64,000 nucleotides of DNA from CAIPAT01 sp041665605 (GCA_041665605.1 JBAYIO010000011.1:10848-74847); one strand, 5' to 3'; shown: positions 27,499 through 37,359, counted from the stretch's first letter. A program made the numbers and translations. Notes: generated from the letters alone by a model not told the origin.

Positions 27499-27517
27499 CC
27501 TGACCTGCACAGTCAGG
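27499..27517. terminator. Hairpin between convergent FAD oxidoreductase and xylB
   Basis: CCTGAC (27499-27504) / GTCAGG (27512-27517) with a 7-base loop, directly after the xylB stop. T runs on either side are short, so this is a weak bidirectional terminator at best. Confidence 0.4.
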
Positions 27518-29062
27518 TTAAAGTTTCTCCAGACCGGCAAAAACTTGAAGTGCGGCAGCGTACACTCCGGCATTGGCCGGATTCGGCTTGACCGACTCGG
27601 CGGCGGCCGTGAACTTTTCATACAATTCATTGAACGGGATTTTTCCTGCCGCATTGGCGGCGCGAAGCGCGGCGCCGAGGCCGGCGGAATCAGCGACGGC
27701 GATTTTCTCAATCTCCGCCTGAAATACGTCGGCCAGGATTTGCCGGAATGAACGGCATTCCGATGCACCGCCGGTGATGCGGATGCGCTTGAAATCCTCG
27801 CCGATCCAGCGGGAATGCAGTTTCATAGTCAACGCCTGGGATTCCAGGATTGCCCTGATTTTCACAGAGCTATCACTGCCCCCGGAACAGAATTCTTCCG
27901 TGCCGTGATATTTTACGCCGGGCTTCAATACCAGCGGGGTGCTTTCGGCGGTGAAATACGGCAGCAGCAGATTTCCGTGATTGCCGGGCGGCGCGAGTTC
28001 CGCCATACGGTCAAAGTCACGCCACGAAACAGCGCATGCCGCTTTGATATTCTCTCTTGCAAGCGAGCCGTTAGTAAAGCAGATCAGGCTCATGAATCCG
28101 CCGGCCGGATTGCCGAAAACGTGGCCGCAACCGGCCGGGTCAGTCTTGAAGTCCCGCATTGCCGCGAAAAAGGTGTCGCTGGTGCCGAGACTGATTACCG
28201 CCACGCCGGGTTCGGACGCGCCGACGCCGGCCAGGCTGCACGGGTTGTCCCCCGACCAGACTGCGACCGGAGTTCCCGGCTTAAACCCGTACTGGGTAAA
28301 ATACTGGCTCAAGCCGCCGGCAATGGTGTTCGAACTTACCGCCGGAGGCAGTTTGCCGAGCAGGCCCGGCGCGGTAAAATCAGCAATCTCCTGATCCCAT
28401 TTCAGGGTATTGAGATTCAGCAGATTCATGCCCGCGCCATCGCCGAAATCAATTGGCACATTTTTTCCGCACAGGACCGAGGCCATAAATGAACTGACCA
28501 GGTGAATCTGCGCGGTATGACGATAGTTTTCCGGTTCGTCCTTCGCAAATTTGCGAATTTGCGGACCGGTGAAGCGTTCAATCGCCGGAGAGCCGGTGTC
28601 CTGCTGCATCCGGTGTCCGAACTGCCGCTGCAATTCAGTACATTCCGCATTGGTCGCCCGGTCCATCCAGATCGGCGAGGTCTTGCGGGAAAGCGCCGGA
28701 ACCAGCAGTTCCGCTAATTTCTTTGCCGGAATAAGTTCCGCGAGTATTTTCCCGAAATTATCATTCAGATAAACTGAGCCGTGCTGCTGTCCGGAACCGC
28801 TGATACCTTTGATCTCAGCCAGCGGCGCATGCTGTTGCTGCAGCCGGGTGAACAGCAGATCGAGAGCGGCAACCCACATCAGCGGGTCGGCATGCTTGAC
28901 CAGCGGATCGGGATTTTCGAGAAAACCGTTCGGACAGTTATATTCCGGCAGATCTTTGCCGAAATTCACGATTTCCGAACAGATCACCCTGCCCGCTACG
29001 GCGTCAATGATCTCCGCCTTCAAACTCTGCGTACTGCTGTCCAGTCCGAGATAAATGCTCAT
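27518..29062 (-). CDS. xylB: Xylulokinase (FGGY kinase)
   Basis: A 514-residue FGGY-type sugar kinase: phosphate-binding opening YLGLDSSTQSLKAEIID, then GISGSGQQHGSVYLN (residue ~85), GDNPCSLAGVGASEPGVAVISLGTSD (~270) and a C-terminal ITGGASECRSFRQILADVF (~428). It phosphorylates D-xylulose to xylulose-5-phosphate. Its neighbour 24 bases upstream is xylose isomerase, which supplies the substrate. It is the second gene of a two-gene operon. Confidence 0.88.
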   Translation of the reverse strand: MSIYLGLDSSTQSLKAEIIDAVAGRVICSEIVNFGKDLPEYNCPNGFLENPDPLVKHADPLMWVAALDLLFTRLQQQHAPLAEIKGISGSGQQHGSVYLNDNFGKILAELIPAKKLAELLVPALSRKTSPIWMDRATNAECTELQRQFGHRMQQDTGSPAIERFTGPQIRKFAKDEPENYRHTAQIHLVSSFMASVLCGKNVPIDFGDGAGMNLLNLNTLKWDQEIADFTAPGLLGKLPPAVSSNTIAGGLSQYFTQYGFKPGTPVAVWSGDNPCSLAGVGASEPGVAVISLGTSDTFFAAMRDFKTDPAGCGHVFGNPAGGFMSLICFTNGSLARENIKAACAVSWRDFDRMAELAPPGNHGNLLLPYFTAESTPLVLKPGVKYHGTEEFCSGGSDSSVKIRAILESQALTMKLHSRWIGEDFKRIRITGGASECRSFRQILADVFQAEIEKIAVADSAGLGAALRAANAAGKIPFNELYEKFTAAAESVKPNPANAGVYAAALQVFAGLEKL

Positions 29063-29086
29063 ATAAAACCCTGTGAATAATGTTTG

Positions 29087-30403
29087 TCAGACTATATACT
29101 GGTTGATGATGTTTTCAAGCATTTCCTGGCGGCCGCTCTTCAATTCCGGTTCGCCTTTGTCCAGGATGACTTTTTCCAGCTTGTCGAACGAAGATTTGCC
29201 GTTGATGACATCCGCGCCGTAACCTTTTTCAAAGCCGGCATAGCGGTCTTTGATAAATCCGGCGATGACGCCGTCCTTGATGATGCGGTCGGCAATCAGC
29301 AATGCGCGGGCAAACGTGTCCATCGAGCCGATGTGTCCGTGGAACAAGTCGACCGTATCGGTCGAACCGCGGCGCGGTTTGGCGTCGAAATTCAAGCCGC
29401 CGCTGCCGATACCGCCCTGCTTCAGCACCACGAGCATGGCGTAAACCGCGTTGTAGATATTGGACGGGAACTGGTCGGTATCCCAGCCGAGCTGCGGATC
29501 GCCGGTATTGGCATCGATGCTGCCGAGCTTGCCGGCGGCGGAAGCCACGGTCAGCTCATGCTCGAAAGTATGCCCTGCCAGCGTCGCGTGATTGGCCTCG
29601 ATATTCAGTTTGAAATGTTCCAGCAAGCCGTGTTTCTGCAAAAAACCAAGCACGGTGGCGGAATCGAAATCGTATTGATGTTTGGTCGGCTCGTGCGGCT
29701 TGGGCTCAATCAGGAACGTTCCTTTGAAGCCGATTTTCCGTTTATAATCCACCGCCATCGACAGAAACCGGGCGAACTGCTCCTGTTCATGGCAATAGTC
29801 GGTGTTCAGCAGGGTTTCATAGCCTTCGCGTCCGCCCCAGAACACATAATTTTCGCCGCCGAGCGCCAGCGTGGCATCCATGGCGTGTTTGACCTGGGCG
29901 CAGGCATAGGCGAATACATGCGCATCGGGATTGGTTCCGGCGCCGTGGGCGTAACGGGGATGACTGAAGAGATTGGCGGTACCCCACAACAGTTTAACCC
30001 CGGTGGATTTTTGCAGTTTGGCGGCCTTTGCCACGATTTTATCGAGATTTTTGCAGGATTCGGCAAAATCTTTGCCTTCCGGCGCAATATCCCGGTCATG
30101 GAAACAGTAATAAGGCGCACCCAGCTTGGCGGTGAATTCAAAAGCGGCGTCCAGCGTATCCTCGGCCGCCTTCATCGGATTTCCGGCGGACAACCATGGC
30201 CGGCGGAAAGTGCCGGCGCCGAAAATATCCGCACCCGCCCCTTTGAACGTATGCCAATAGGCAACGGCAAAGCGCAGATGCTCCCGCATGGTCTTGCCGC
30301 CGACTTTTTTGTCAGCGTCATAAAATTTAAACGTCAGCGGATCACTGGATTTCGGGCCTGCATATTTGACCGATTGCTTAACTTCAGGGAAATAGGTTTT
30401 CAT
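29087..30403 (-). CDS. xylA: Xylose isomerase
   Basis: A 438-residue enzyme that converts D-xylose to D-xylulose. Family signatures visible: FHDRDIAPEG (catalytic His, residue ~100), LWGTANLFSHPRY (~147), FLIEPKPHEPTKHQYDFD (metal-binding Glu, ~230), and FDAKPRRGSTDTVDLFHGHIGSMD (~335). The start at 30403 has a strong ribosome site (GGAGGT). A 110-base gap separates it from a divergent AraC regulator, a classic sugar operon arrangement. A weak -35 suggests activator dependence. Confidence 0.95.
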   Translation of the reverse strand: MKTYFPEVKQSVKYAGPKSSDPLTFKFYDADKKVGGKTMREHLRFAVAYWHTFKGAGADIFGAGTFRRPWLSAGNPMKAAEDTLDAAFEFTAKLGAPYYCFHDRDIAPEGKDFAESCKNLDKIVAKAAKLQKSTGVKLLWGTANLFSHPRYAHGAGTNPDAHVFAYACAQVKHAMDATLALGGENYVFWGGREGYETLLNTDYCHEQEQFARFLSMAVDYKRKIGFKGTFLIEPKPHEPTKHQYDFDSATVLGFLQKHGLLEHFKLNIEANHATLAGHTFEHELTVASAAGKLGSIDANTGDPQLGWDTDQFPSNIYNAVYAMLVVLKQGGIGSGGLNFDAKPRRGSTDTVDLFHGHIGSMDTFARALLIADRIIKDGVIAGFIKDRYAGFEKGYGADVINGKSSFDKLEKVILDKGEPELKSGRQEMLENIINQYIV

Positions 30404-30464
30404 CGTTACCTCCGGATTATGATTATTCAATATCACAAATATACTGTTTTTCCAGCAGTTATCC

Positions 30465-30493
30465 TTGACTTTATAACTAAAAACCAGTATTAT
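30465..30493 (+). promoter_or_regulatory. Promoter of the xyl-linked AraC regulator
   Basis: TTGACT (30465-30470), a 17-base spacer and TATTAT (30488-30493), with the start codon at 30514. This is close to the sigma-70 consensus. On the opposite strand the xylA side has a TATATT-type -10 without a good -35. Confidence 0.65.
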
Positions 30494-30513
30494 CTCACAA
30501 AAAAGGCGGTAAT

Positions 30514-31422
30514 ATGTCGAATGCGGTAATGGCGAAAGGCGATTATTATTTCGGGAAAGGCGGTTTCCCGGTAATGGTCAAGCATCTCGGACGGAGCCTG
30601 GACTTTCAGCATCCGCATGACTTGACCGCGGCTTTACACCGCCATGATTTTTCCGAACTGGTGATTATCGCCAGGGGCAAAGGCGTACACCATATCGACG
30701 GGGTTGACTATCCGGTAACGGCGGGCGATGTTTTCCTGATTCAGGGGAATATTGAACATTACTTTGTGGAACGCAACGACATGGAGCATTACAATGTGAT
30801 GTTCTCCCCTGCCCGGCTGGCCCTGCCGGAATCGGAACTGCGGCAGATTCCCGGCTATCAGGCAATTTTCCACCTGGAACCGGCGTACCGCCGCAGCCAC
30901 CGGTTCACCAGCCATCTTCAACTCGATCCCGCCGGACTGGCGGCGGTTGAAGAAATCATCCGGCAGATGCAGGCTGAAATCCGGGACAACGCCAGCGGCG
31001 CAAATGCCGCGGTTTTCGGGCATCTGGTGGCGCTGATTGTATTTATTTCACGGCAGTATTCAGCGCAGGCGATGTCATACAAACGCAAAGGGCTGCTCCG
31101 CCTCGGAAAACTGATCGGGCTGCTGGAAAAAGATTACGCCAAAGACTGGAATCTGGATAAACTAGCCCGGCTGTCCGGCATGTCTAAAAACAATCTGCTG
31201 CTGGTGTTCAAAGACGCCACCGGGCAGAGTCCGATAGATTTCCTGCTGAATCTGCGTCTGCGTAAAGCCGCGGAAATGCTGCTGAATTCCGATTGCAACA
31301 TTTCTGAAACAGCACTAAATACCGGATTTCACGATTCCAATTATTTCACGCGGCAGTTCAAAAAGAAATTCGGACACTCCCCGCGTCATTACCGCGCCGC
31401 ATCCCGGGAGCAATTGTCCTGA
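30514..31422 (+). CDS. AraC-family regulator, probably of xylAB
   Basis: A 302-residue regulator. Residues ~25-105 form a cupin-like sensor (LHRHDFSELVIIARGKGVHHID; VTAGDVFLIQGNIEHYFV). The C-terminal ~100 residues hold two HTH motifs (NLDKLARLSGMSKNNLLLVF; ISETALNTGFHDSNYFTRQFKKKFG). This layout is that of sugar-responsive AraC activators. Being divergent from xylA, it is inferred to control xylose use. Its own promoter is near-consensus. Confidence 0.85.
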   Translation: MSNAVMAKGDYYFGKGGFPVMVKHLGRSLDFQHPHDLTAALHRHDFSELVIIARGKGVHHIDGVDYPVTAGDVFLIQGNIEHYFVERNDMEHYNVMFSPARLALPESELRQIPGYQAIFHLEPAYRRSHRFTSHLQLDPAGLAAVEEIIRQMQAEIRDNASGANAAVFGHLVALIVFISRQYSAQAMSYKRKGLLRLGKLIGLLEKDYAKDWNLDKLARLSGMSKNNLLLVFKDATGQSPIDFLLNLRLRKAAEMLLNSDCNISETALNTGFHDSNYFTRQFKKKFGHSPRHYRAASREQLS

Positions 31423-31434
31423 AAAATCAGTGAT

Positions 31435-32271
31435 TCAAGTCTTGATGAGAGTTATGCCGCGCTCTTCGACTTGGATTATGCGGGCTTTGTAAAGACTGCC
31501 GATGGCTTTTTTGAAGGTCTTCTTGCTCATGTGAAACTGGCGTTCGATCTCGGCGGGCGTGGTTTTGTCATTCACCGCCAGGAATCCGTTGTAGTATTTC
31601 AGCGCATCCAGAATCTTTTCCGCGGCGGTCGGCACTACCGCGCGATAGCCCTGCGGCTGCAGCGCCAGATCCAGTTTGCCGTCTTCACGAATCTTCTTGA
31701 CATAAGCTTTGGCACGGTCGCCGGCTTCGATAATCTTAAAAACTTCATTGCGGTAAAGCATGCCGGAATATGCGCCGTTGACAATGACGTCAATGCCGAT
31801 GTCGTTGAAGCCGATCACCAGGATGTCAACTTCCTGATTGACCTTGAAATCAACCGGATCGTAGCGCAGATATTCTTTCACTTTGGTGGTTGCGATTACC
31901 CGGTTGGTCTCTTCATCCAGCAATAAGCGCACACAGTATGACTTGCCCGGTTTCATATCGTCAAGCTGCATTTTAAACGGAACGAGCAAATCTTTCTCCA
32001 GCCCCCAGTCCAGAAACGCTCCGATCGGAGTTACCTCTTTAACGGTAAGCAAGGCGAATTCGCCGACTACTGCTTTGGGTTTCAAAGTCGTGGCCACCGG
32101 ACGGTCTTCCGAATCGGTATAAACAAACACTTCGATATCGTCTCTGATCTGCAAACCTTCGGGGACGTATTTATTGGGCAGCAGCACCTTCGAAGTGCCG
32201 TCCGCCAGATAAAACCCGAAATCGGAAGGATTCCAGGCCCTCAATTTATTGTATTCGCCAATCTTTATCAT
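31435..32271 (-). CDS. CvfB-like S1 RNA-binding protein
   Basis: A 278-residue protein with tandem S1/OB-type folds (LTVKEVTPIGAFLDWGLEKDLLVPF; DKTTPAEIERQFHMSKKTFKKAI) and a C-terminal winged helix, the layout of CvfB/YitL virulence or RNA regulators. It probably binds RNA and modulates expression post-transcriptionally. The start at 32271 is preferred over the in-frame start at 32385 because the longer version overlaps the transporter gene and adds a non-conserved N-terminus. The ribosome site is weak (AAAGAAAG). Confidence 0.8.
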   Translation of the reverse strand: MIKIGEYNKLRAWNPSDFGFYLADGTSKVLLPNKYVPEGLQIRDDIEVFVYTDSEDRPVATTLKPKAVVGEFALLTVKEVTPIGAFLDWGLEKDLLVPFKMQLDDMKPGKSYCVRLLLDEETNRVIATTKVKEYLRYDPVDFKVNQEVDILVIGFNDIGIDVIVNGAYSGMLYRNEVFKIIEAGDRAKAYVKKIREDGKLDLALQPQGYRAVVPTAAEKILDALKYYNGFLAVNDKTTPAEIERQFHMSKKTFKKAIGSLYKARIIQVEERGITLIKT

Positions 32272-32357
32272 AAAACTTTCTTTATTGCTCTTTTTGTTCA
32301 GGGAACCATAATACACTTTCAAACCAGGAAAACAAGGCTCGAATCCATCAATCAACG

Positions 32358-33623
32358 TCAGAACAGCGGCGTCACGCATATCCACAGCATAAGAATTCCG
32401 AACGAAAAAATCGTCGTCGGCACCCCATACCTGGCAAATTCGCGGAAAGAAATTTTTACGCCGCAGGTTTCAGCCTCCTGCATCATAATAATATTGGCGA
32501 CACTGCCGATGATAAACATATTCCCTGCAAATGAATTGGCCACAGCCAGCACATAGCCATTAACCGGAGAGCTGAAATCCAGCAGCTTCACCAGCAGCAT
32601 TACCGCGGCGGAATTATTGATCAGGTTGCTGAGAACTCCGGTAACCAGCGCCAGTATGCAGGAATTATGCAAGTCAATGCCGCAGGTTTCAAGCAGATGG
32701 AGCATGGGCGCCGCCATTCCGCTGTTGTAAAATGCCCCGACCACGACAAACAAACTCATAAACAGCAGCAAAATCTGCCAGTCAACCAGCGTCAGCACTT
32801 TTTTGCTCTGAAGCCGCTGGCTGCACAACAGCAACCCGGCCCCGGCCAGCGCGACCAGATAACGCGGCAGCGGGGTGAAAAACAAAATGACTATAATGCA
32901 AATCATGCCGAGTCCCTTGGTCGTCCGCCAGTTATCGAACGGGGTTGTATCCTCCGGCTGACCGGGAACAATCTCATTTTCCGCAAGATAGAAACTGCGG
33001 CGGCCAAGCAGATAGATTATACCGAAAGCGCCGGCCATGGACAGGGTTACAGGCAGCGCCGCCCACAGCATATATCCGCCGAAACTTAAATGTCCGACCT
33101 GGCCGACAAGCACGTTCTGGGCATTGCCGATCAGCGTCAGCGCGCAGCCGATATTGCTGGAAAGGGCCAGCCCGACCAGAAAAGGAACCGGATTCAGCCG
33201 TTTGCGCAGCAAAGCCACGGCAACGACAGGAGTAAACGCCAGACAGATCACATCATTGTTAAGAAACGCCGACAGTATGCCGCTGGTGACCATCAGCAAG
33301 GCGAGAAAATATACAGGACGGTCCAGACGCGATGAAATACGGTCGGCGACTTTATGATAAAATCCGGCATAATGCAGTTGCGCGGAGATTACCATCAGAC
33401 TGAAAAGCAGCAGCATCGTTTCAAAATTAACCGAATCCACGGCTTTCTTCAATGAAATACAGCCCAGCGCCAGCATGGCTATCGCGCCCAGCAGGACTAT
33501 TGCAGTGCGGTCCAGTTTGAGCCCCCAGACACGACCGGCGGCCAGACCGGCATAAGTGGCACAAAAAATAATCAGCGTCGCAACCGCTAAAAATTGATTG
33601 TCAATCTGATAAAATATATGCAC
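32358..33623 (-). CDS. ArsB/NhaD/SLC13-type ion transporter (YbiR-like)
   Basis: A 421-residue polytopic protein with ~11 hydrophobic segments and two-fold repeat features of the ion-transporter superfamily: SAFLNNDVICLAFTPVVA (residue ~119) and its second-half counterpart NLINNSAAVMLLVK (~347). The NN(D/S) motifs sit at the half-membrane loops. It could carry an anion such as citrate, sulfate or arsenite, or exchange Na+/H+. The substrate cannot be inferred. It precedes the CvfB-like gene on the same strand. Confidence 0.75.
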   Translation of the reverse strand: MHIFYQIDNQFLAVATLIIFCATYAGLAAGRVWGLKLDRTAIVLLGAIAMLALGCISLKKAVDSVNFETMLLLFSLMVISAQLHYAGFYHKVADRISSRLDRPVYFLALLMVTSGILSAFLNNDVICLAFTPVVAVALLRKRLNPVPFLVGLALSSNIGCALTLIGNAQNVLVGQVGHLSFGGYMLWAALPVTLSMAGAFGIIYLLGRRSFYLAENEIVPGQPEDTTPFDNWRTTKGLGMICIIVILFFTPLPRYLVALAGAGLLLCSQRLQSKKVLTLVDWQILLLFMSLFVVVGAFYNSGMAAPMLHLLETCGIDLHNSCILALVTGVLSNLINNSAAVMLLVKLLDFSSPVNGYVLAVANSFAGNMFIIGSVANIIMMQEAETCGVKISFREFARYGVPTTIFSFGILMLWICVTPLF

Positions 33624-33734
33624 GCCGCACGCTCCGTATTCATTTCCCCGAATCCTGTATGAAAAAATATACCGTTAAACCGGGAAAGCAAGAGCATATG
33701 CAGTTGCCTGGGCAGCTATTCAGGGAAGCACTTA

Positions 33735-34766
33735 TTACTGTCGGGCCGGATAACCTTTCTGCCGTTGAGCGGCATTGATGAATGCCAGCATATTTTCCAG
33801 CGGCACGTCACCTTCCACTCCGTGTGCCGGTGCGAAAATATAGCCGCCGCCGAGGCCTTTCTCCAGCAGTCGTTCAGATTCGGCTACCACCTGCTCCACA
33901 GTTCCATATGGCAGCGTCCGCTGGGTGGAAAGACCGCCCCAGAAACTAAGCCGTCCGCGATATTGATCCATCAGCGCGTAAGTATCCATGACTTCCGGCT
34001 GAAACGGATTAAAGTTATTCAGGCCAATACCAACCAGATCGTCAAACAGTTCGTCAACATCACCGCAGGAATGAATGCTGACCAGTTTGCCGGCGTCTCT
34101 GACCACGCCGTAAATACGCTTCAACTGCGGATAAATAAATTTTTTCCACAGGACCGGCCCCATGATCAGGCCATGCTGCTGCCCCCAGTCATCCCCGAAA
34201 TGCACCACGTCAATATCATACTCCAGCGCCCTTTTTACTATTTCGATATTATAATCAGTAATAGTGGTCAACAGCTCTTCGACAAATTCCGGATTTACAC
34301 ACATGTCCATCAGCAGATTCTCCATGCCGCGCATAGTCCAGGCGCGTTCAAACAATGAAAAACCTATCGAGAACATCCGGAGCAGATCAGGATGTTGTTC
34401 AATCTTAGCTCCAACCGCGGCGTCAAATGCTGCTTTGTCCGGTAACGGCGGCAGTTTGTAATCTGCAAGCGCCGGCTCCGGGATCAGCAGATTCCTGACC
34501 ACGCCGATATCTTTATCTTCGCTACGGTCCCATACCACACCGAAAAAATCCTTATAGCAGTCATTGCCAATATCCTCAAAGCCGCCGAATACGCTCATCC
34601 CTAAAATATGGTTGTCAAAAACTGTTTCAAGATCGTCGACAGCATAATGCGCTTTCAACTTTTCCCCGGCCTCATAAGTAAACCCGAAACACCAGGGGGT
34701 ATATGGTACCGGCTCACAGCGCATAGCTTTCAGCGCCACAGTTCTCTTGTCCATTTCAGTTTTCAT
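33735..34766 (-). CDS. Uroporphyrinogen decarboxylase-like protein
   Basis: A 343-residue protein with the URO-D superfamily barrel (VHFGDDWGQQHGLIMGP; KLVSIHSCGDVDELFDDLVGIGL; FNPFQPEVMD). Family members include HemE and cobalamin- or corrinoid-linked methyltransferases (MtaA/CmuA type). The protein is not adjacent to heme genes and lacks the HemE N-terminal signature, so a methyltransferase or uncharacterised role is more likely. It is divergent from an AraC regulator, a frequent pairing in sugar-degrading Lentisphaerota. The function is unknown. Confidence 0.75.
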   Translation of the reverse strand: MKTEMDKRTVALKAMRCEPVPYTPWCFGFTYEAGEKLKAHYAVDDLETVFDNHILGMSVFGGFEDIGNDCYKDFFGVVWDRSEDKDIGVVRNLLIPEPALADYKLPPLPDKAAFDAAVGAKIEQHPDLLRMFSIGFSLFERAWTMRGMENLLMDMCVNPEFVEELLTTITDYNIEIVKRALEYDIDVVHFGDDWGQQHGLIMGPVLWKKFIYPQLKRIYGVVRDAGKLVSIHSCGDVDELFDDLVGIGLNNFNPFQPEVMDTYALMDQYRGRLSFWGGLSTQRTLPYGTVEQVVAESERLLEKGLGGGYIFAPAHGVEGDVPLENMLAFINAAQRQKGYPARQ

Positions 34767-34854
34767 GTTTTATTTAATCTCCGTTGTTTATATTGATTTA
34801 TGCAATTATCGTATTAAACTAATATTAATATAAAGCATGATGGAGATTTACGGA

Positions 34855-35760
34855 ATGTTAAATAAAATCAAAAACATTCGAAAAATAAGCAATATCCCGA
34901 ATTCATGTATTGAAAAATATCTTGATCTGAAAGGGAAAAAGGCTAATCCGTTGAAGGAACTAGGGGTTTATTATTCAGGTATCAGTCTGCTCAAAAGCGG
35001 ATACCGGATCGGCACCCCCGACCATCAGGATACATATATAATTATTTTCACCAAATCCGGAGCCGGCTGTCTGCTCACCAGTCAGGGCGAGATCATCATG
35101 ACCGGCGGCACCGTAACGGTCATTCCCGCCCGGGAACCATGTTTCTGGGAAGTTTACCGGGACGAATGGACAATCCTGTGGTTTCACTGCCGGGACACAG
35201 CCTGCTGGCAGCATCTTAAAGGGCAAGTTCTGTACAAACCGACAGCGGTGATTCCACGCCTGGAAAATGCCATGACCGGCTATCTTCAGGAAACTGCCGA
35301 TCATCCCGCAGAGCCGGGACCGGAAACCGCAGCCGAACTTTACTGCCGGATTATTGCTTCGCATCTGAGCAGATCATTGCAGGAATCGAATCTGGTCAGC
35401 AGCAGTCAGCTTGAACTGGAAAAACTCCGGGATGAAATTAAGAGCTCTTTGAGCAGGAACTGGAACACAAAGCTGATGGCGAAAAAGCTCAACATCTCAG
35501 CATCCACCCTGCAAAGACGCTGTCTCGACAGTTACCGCAAAACACCCCGGCAAATCCTGATTGAAATACGGATGGAATACGCTGAAACACTCGTCGAATG
35601 CACCGATTATCCGCTGAAGACAATTGCCCATTCAACCGGCTACGGCGACGAATTCATTTTCTCCAGCGCGTTTAAAAAGTATTTCGGGCTGTCGCCGAAA
35701 CTCTACCGCAGAAAGCAAAAAAAGTGTTACACTAATTTGCCGTCTTTAAAGGCAAAATGA
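34855..35760 (+). CDS. AraC-family regulator next to the URO-D-like gene
   Basis: A 301-residue regulator with an N-terminal sensor domain (YIIIFTKSGAGCLLTSQGE; VIPAREPCFWEVYRDEWTILWFHC) and two C-terminal HTH motifs (NTKLMAKKLNISASTLQRRC; LKTIAHSTGYGDEFIFSSAFKKYFG). The ATG at 34855 is favoured over in-frame ATGs at 34837 and 34840 because GGAG (34842-34845) has proper spacing only to it. It probably controls the divergent URO-D-like gene. Its 3' end overlaps the convergent kinase gene by 29 bases. Confidence 0.82.
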   Translation: MLNKIKNIRKISNIPNSCIEKYLDLKGKKANPLKELGVYYSGISLLKSGYRIGTPDHQDTYIIIFTKSGAGCLLTSQGEIIMTGGTVTVIPAREPCFWEVYRDEWTILWFHCRDTACWQHLKGQVLYKPTAVIPRLENAMTGYLQETADHPAEPGPETAAELYCRIIASHLSRSLQESNLVSSSQLELEKLRDEIKSSLSRNWNTKLMAKKLNISASTLQRRCLDSYRKTPRQILIEIRMEYAETLVECTDYPLKTIAHSTGYGDEFIFSSAFKKYFGLSPKLYRRKQKKCYTNLPSLKAK

Positions 35761-37327
35761 TTTTGAATTCAGTTCCGGCCGCGGAAGACTCAACAGAGAT
35801 CGACCCGCCGTGAGCTTCGACAAACTGCCGTGCGATAGCCAAACCCAGCCCGGTGCCGCCGGATTTGCCGTAGGTTGTAAACGGCGTGAACAGCTTATCC
35901 TTGATCTCCGCCGGTATTCCAGGGCCATTGTCTTTTACCCGGATTACCAGTTGTTTATCTTCAACATTCGCGCAGACTGCAATTGCCGGCGCCGGAATTT
36001 TATAATCCGTCAGGACATCCACGGCATTCTGCACTAAATTCAGCATAACGCGCTCAAGCTTACTTATATCCCCATCAAATATAACATCATCCGGAGTATT
36101 TATTTCCAGGGTAATATTGCGCTGCCCCAGTAAATCCCGGATTCCCTGCCGCACTTGACCGATCAATTCATTCAGATGTATTTCCTGCTTGGCGACCGCA
36201 TTGTTGCGAACAAAGTCAAGCACGTCATTAACCATTTCAAGACCGCGGTCGGCAGCTTTTTCAATCATTTTAAGATTCTCGTACAGCTCCTCTTTATTAT
36301 CCATTTCTTCGAGAGAAATTTCCGCCACCCCCCTGATTCCGCCGATGGAATTGCGCAAATCATGACTGAGCATTGACAACGCCTGCCCGACTGCGGACAT
36401 TTTTTCATTCCGTACCAGCGCTTCCTGCAAATCAATATTTTTAATGGCAGACGCCGCCTGTTCCAGGAACAGGCGGACCAGATATACCCGCTCAGTGTGA
36501 AGAACCGCATTGCCGCGCTCAAACAATGTGACAATTCCATATTCATCCAAAGCAAAATATAACATTCCTCTGGATTCATACATCCGGTTTTCAAGATTCA
36601 ACGGGATCGAGTCCAAATACCTGGCGGCAACTTCTGACTCCACTAGTATCCCGGTTGCAGAAATTACTACGTATTTATCCTGGCGGCGGATAGCCAGTAA
36701 AGCAGAATTGCAACCGAGAATTTCGGAAACCTGGCCTAAAACATTCTGCAGAAGTTTATCCAGTTGCCAATGCTGGGCGCGAATTTGCGAAAAAACTTCG
36801 ATCAACTCTTCAAGATTGCGGGTTTTGTTCCATTCGTAAACCGCCTTGGTGGCAATCTGGAGAATTTCATCTATTGAAAAAGGCTTGCAATAATAAGTTA
36901 CATTGGCCCCGGCCTGTGACACAATCTCATCAATGGAATGATCGCTGTAAGCAGTAACAAAAATAATTTCAGCACGGCTGTCAATTTTCCGGATTTGAAT
37001 AACAGTCTCCAAGCCGTCCCAGCCCGGCATGCGCATATCCACAAAAATTGCGGCATACGGTCTGTTTTCTTCACAAGCTTTCCTGACTGCTTCAAATCCC
37101 TCTTTCCCGTTTGAAACGTCGTCAATCTCAAATCTCATGACTGCCGGCGAAGTAAGCTTTATATCTTCAAGAGGATTTTCATCGCCAAATAGATCCGCTG
37201 CGGCATCAGACAGTTCGCGCAGATTTCTGTGATTGGAGCGGACGGGAATAAGTATTTCCCGGAAACTGTCCCTGACCGTCTCCTCATCGTCAATCACCAG
37301 TATGCGGGTATTAAATTTTTTAAACAT
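35732..37327 (-). CDS. Receiver-GAF-histidine kinase protein
   Basis: A 531-residue protein. An N-terminal receiver carries the acidic pair DD (residues 13-14), phospho-acceptor Asp97 in FVDMRMPGWDG and Lys in YYCKPFS. The Asp sits ~44 residues later than usual because of an insertion at ~28-70. A GAF-like domain spans ~175-300. The kinase core has H-box SHDLRNSIGG (~325) and an ATP-binding domain ending in GKSGGTGLGLAIA. It follows the PhnD-PAS kinase by 32 bases and is probably its phosphorelay partner. No membrane segment is present. Confidence 0.85.
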   Translation of the reverse strand: MFKKFNTRILVIDDEETVRDSFREILIPVRSNHRNLRELSDAAADLFGDENPLEDIKLTSPAVMRFEIDDVSNGKEGFEAVRKACEENRPYAAIFVDMRMPGWDGLETVIQIRKIDSRAEIIFVTAYSDHSIDEIVSQAGANVTYYCKPFSIDEILQIATKAVYEWNKTRNLEELIEVFSQIRAQHWQLDKLLQNVLGQVSEILGCNSALLAIRRQDKYVVISATGILVESEVAARYLDSIPLNLENRMYESRGMLYFALDEYGIVTLFERGNAVLHTERVYLVRLFLEQAASAIKNIDLQEALVRNEKMSAVGQALSMLSHDLRNSIGGIRGVAEISLEEMDNKEELYENLKMIEKAADRGLEMVNDVLDFVRNNAVAKQEIHLNELIGQVRQGIRDLLGQRNITLEINTPDDVIFDGDISKLERVMLNLVQNAVDVLTDYKIPAPAIAVCANVEDKQLVIRVKDNGPGIPAEIKDKLFTPFTTYGKSGGTGLGLAIARQFVEAHGGSISVESSAAGTEFKIILPLKTAN

Positions 37328-37359
37328 GTTCCAATCCTCCTGTTCTTTAATAAAATAAT

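Noticed and set aside
29084..30529. A 481-residue plus-strand frame opposite xylA
   Set aside because: It mirrors the xylose isomerase codon pattern, has no recognisable domain, and xylA is unambiguous.
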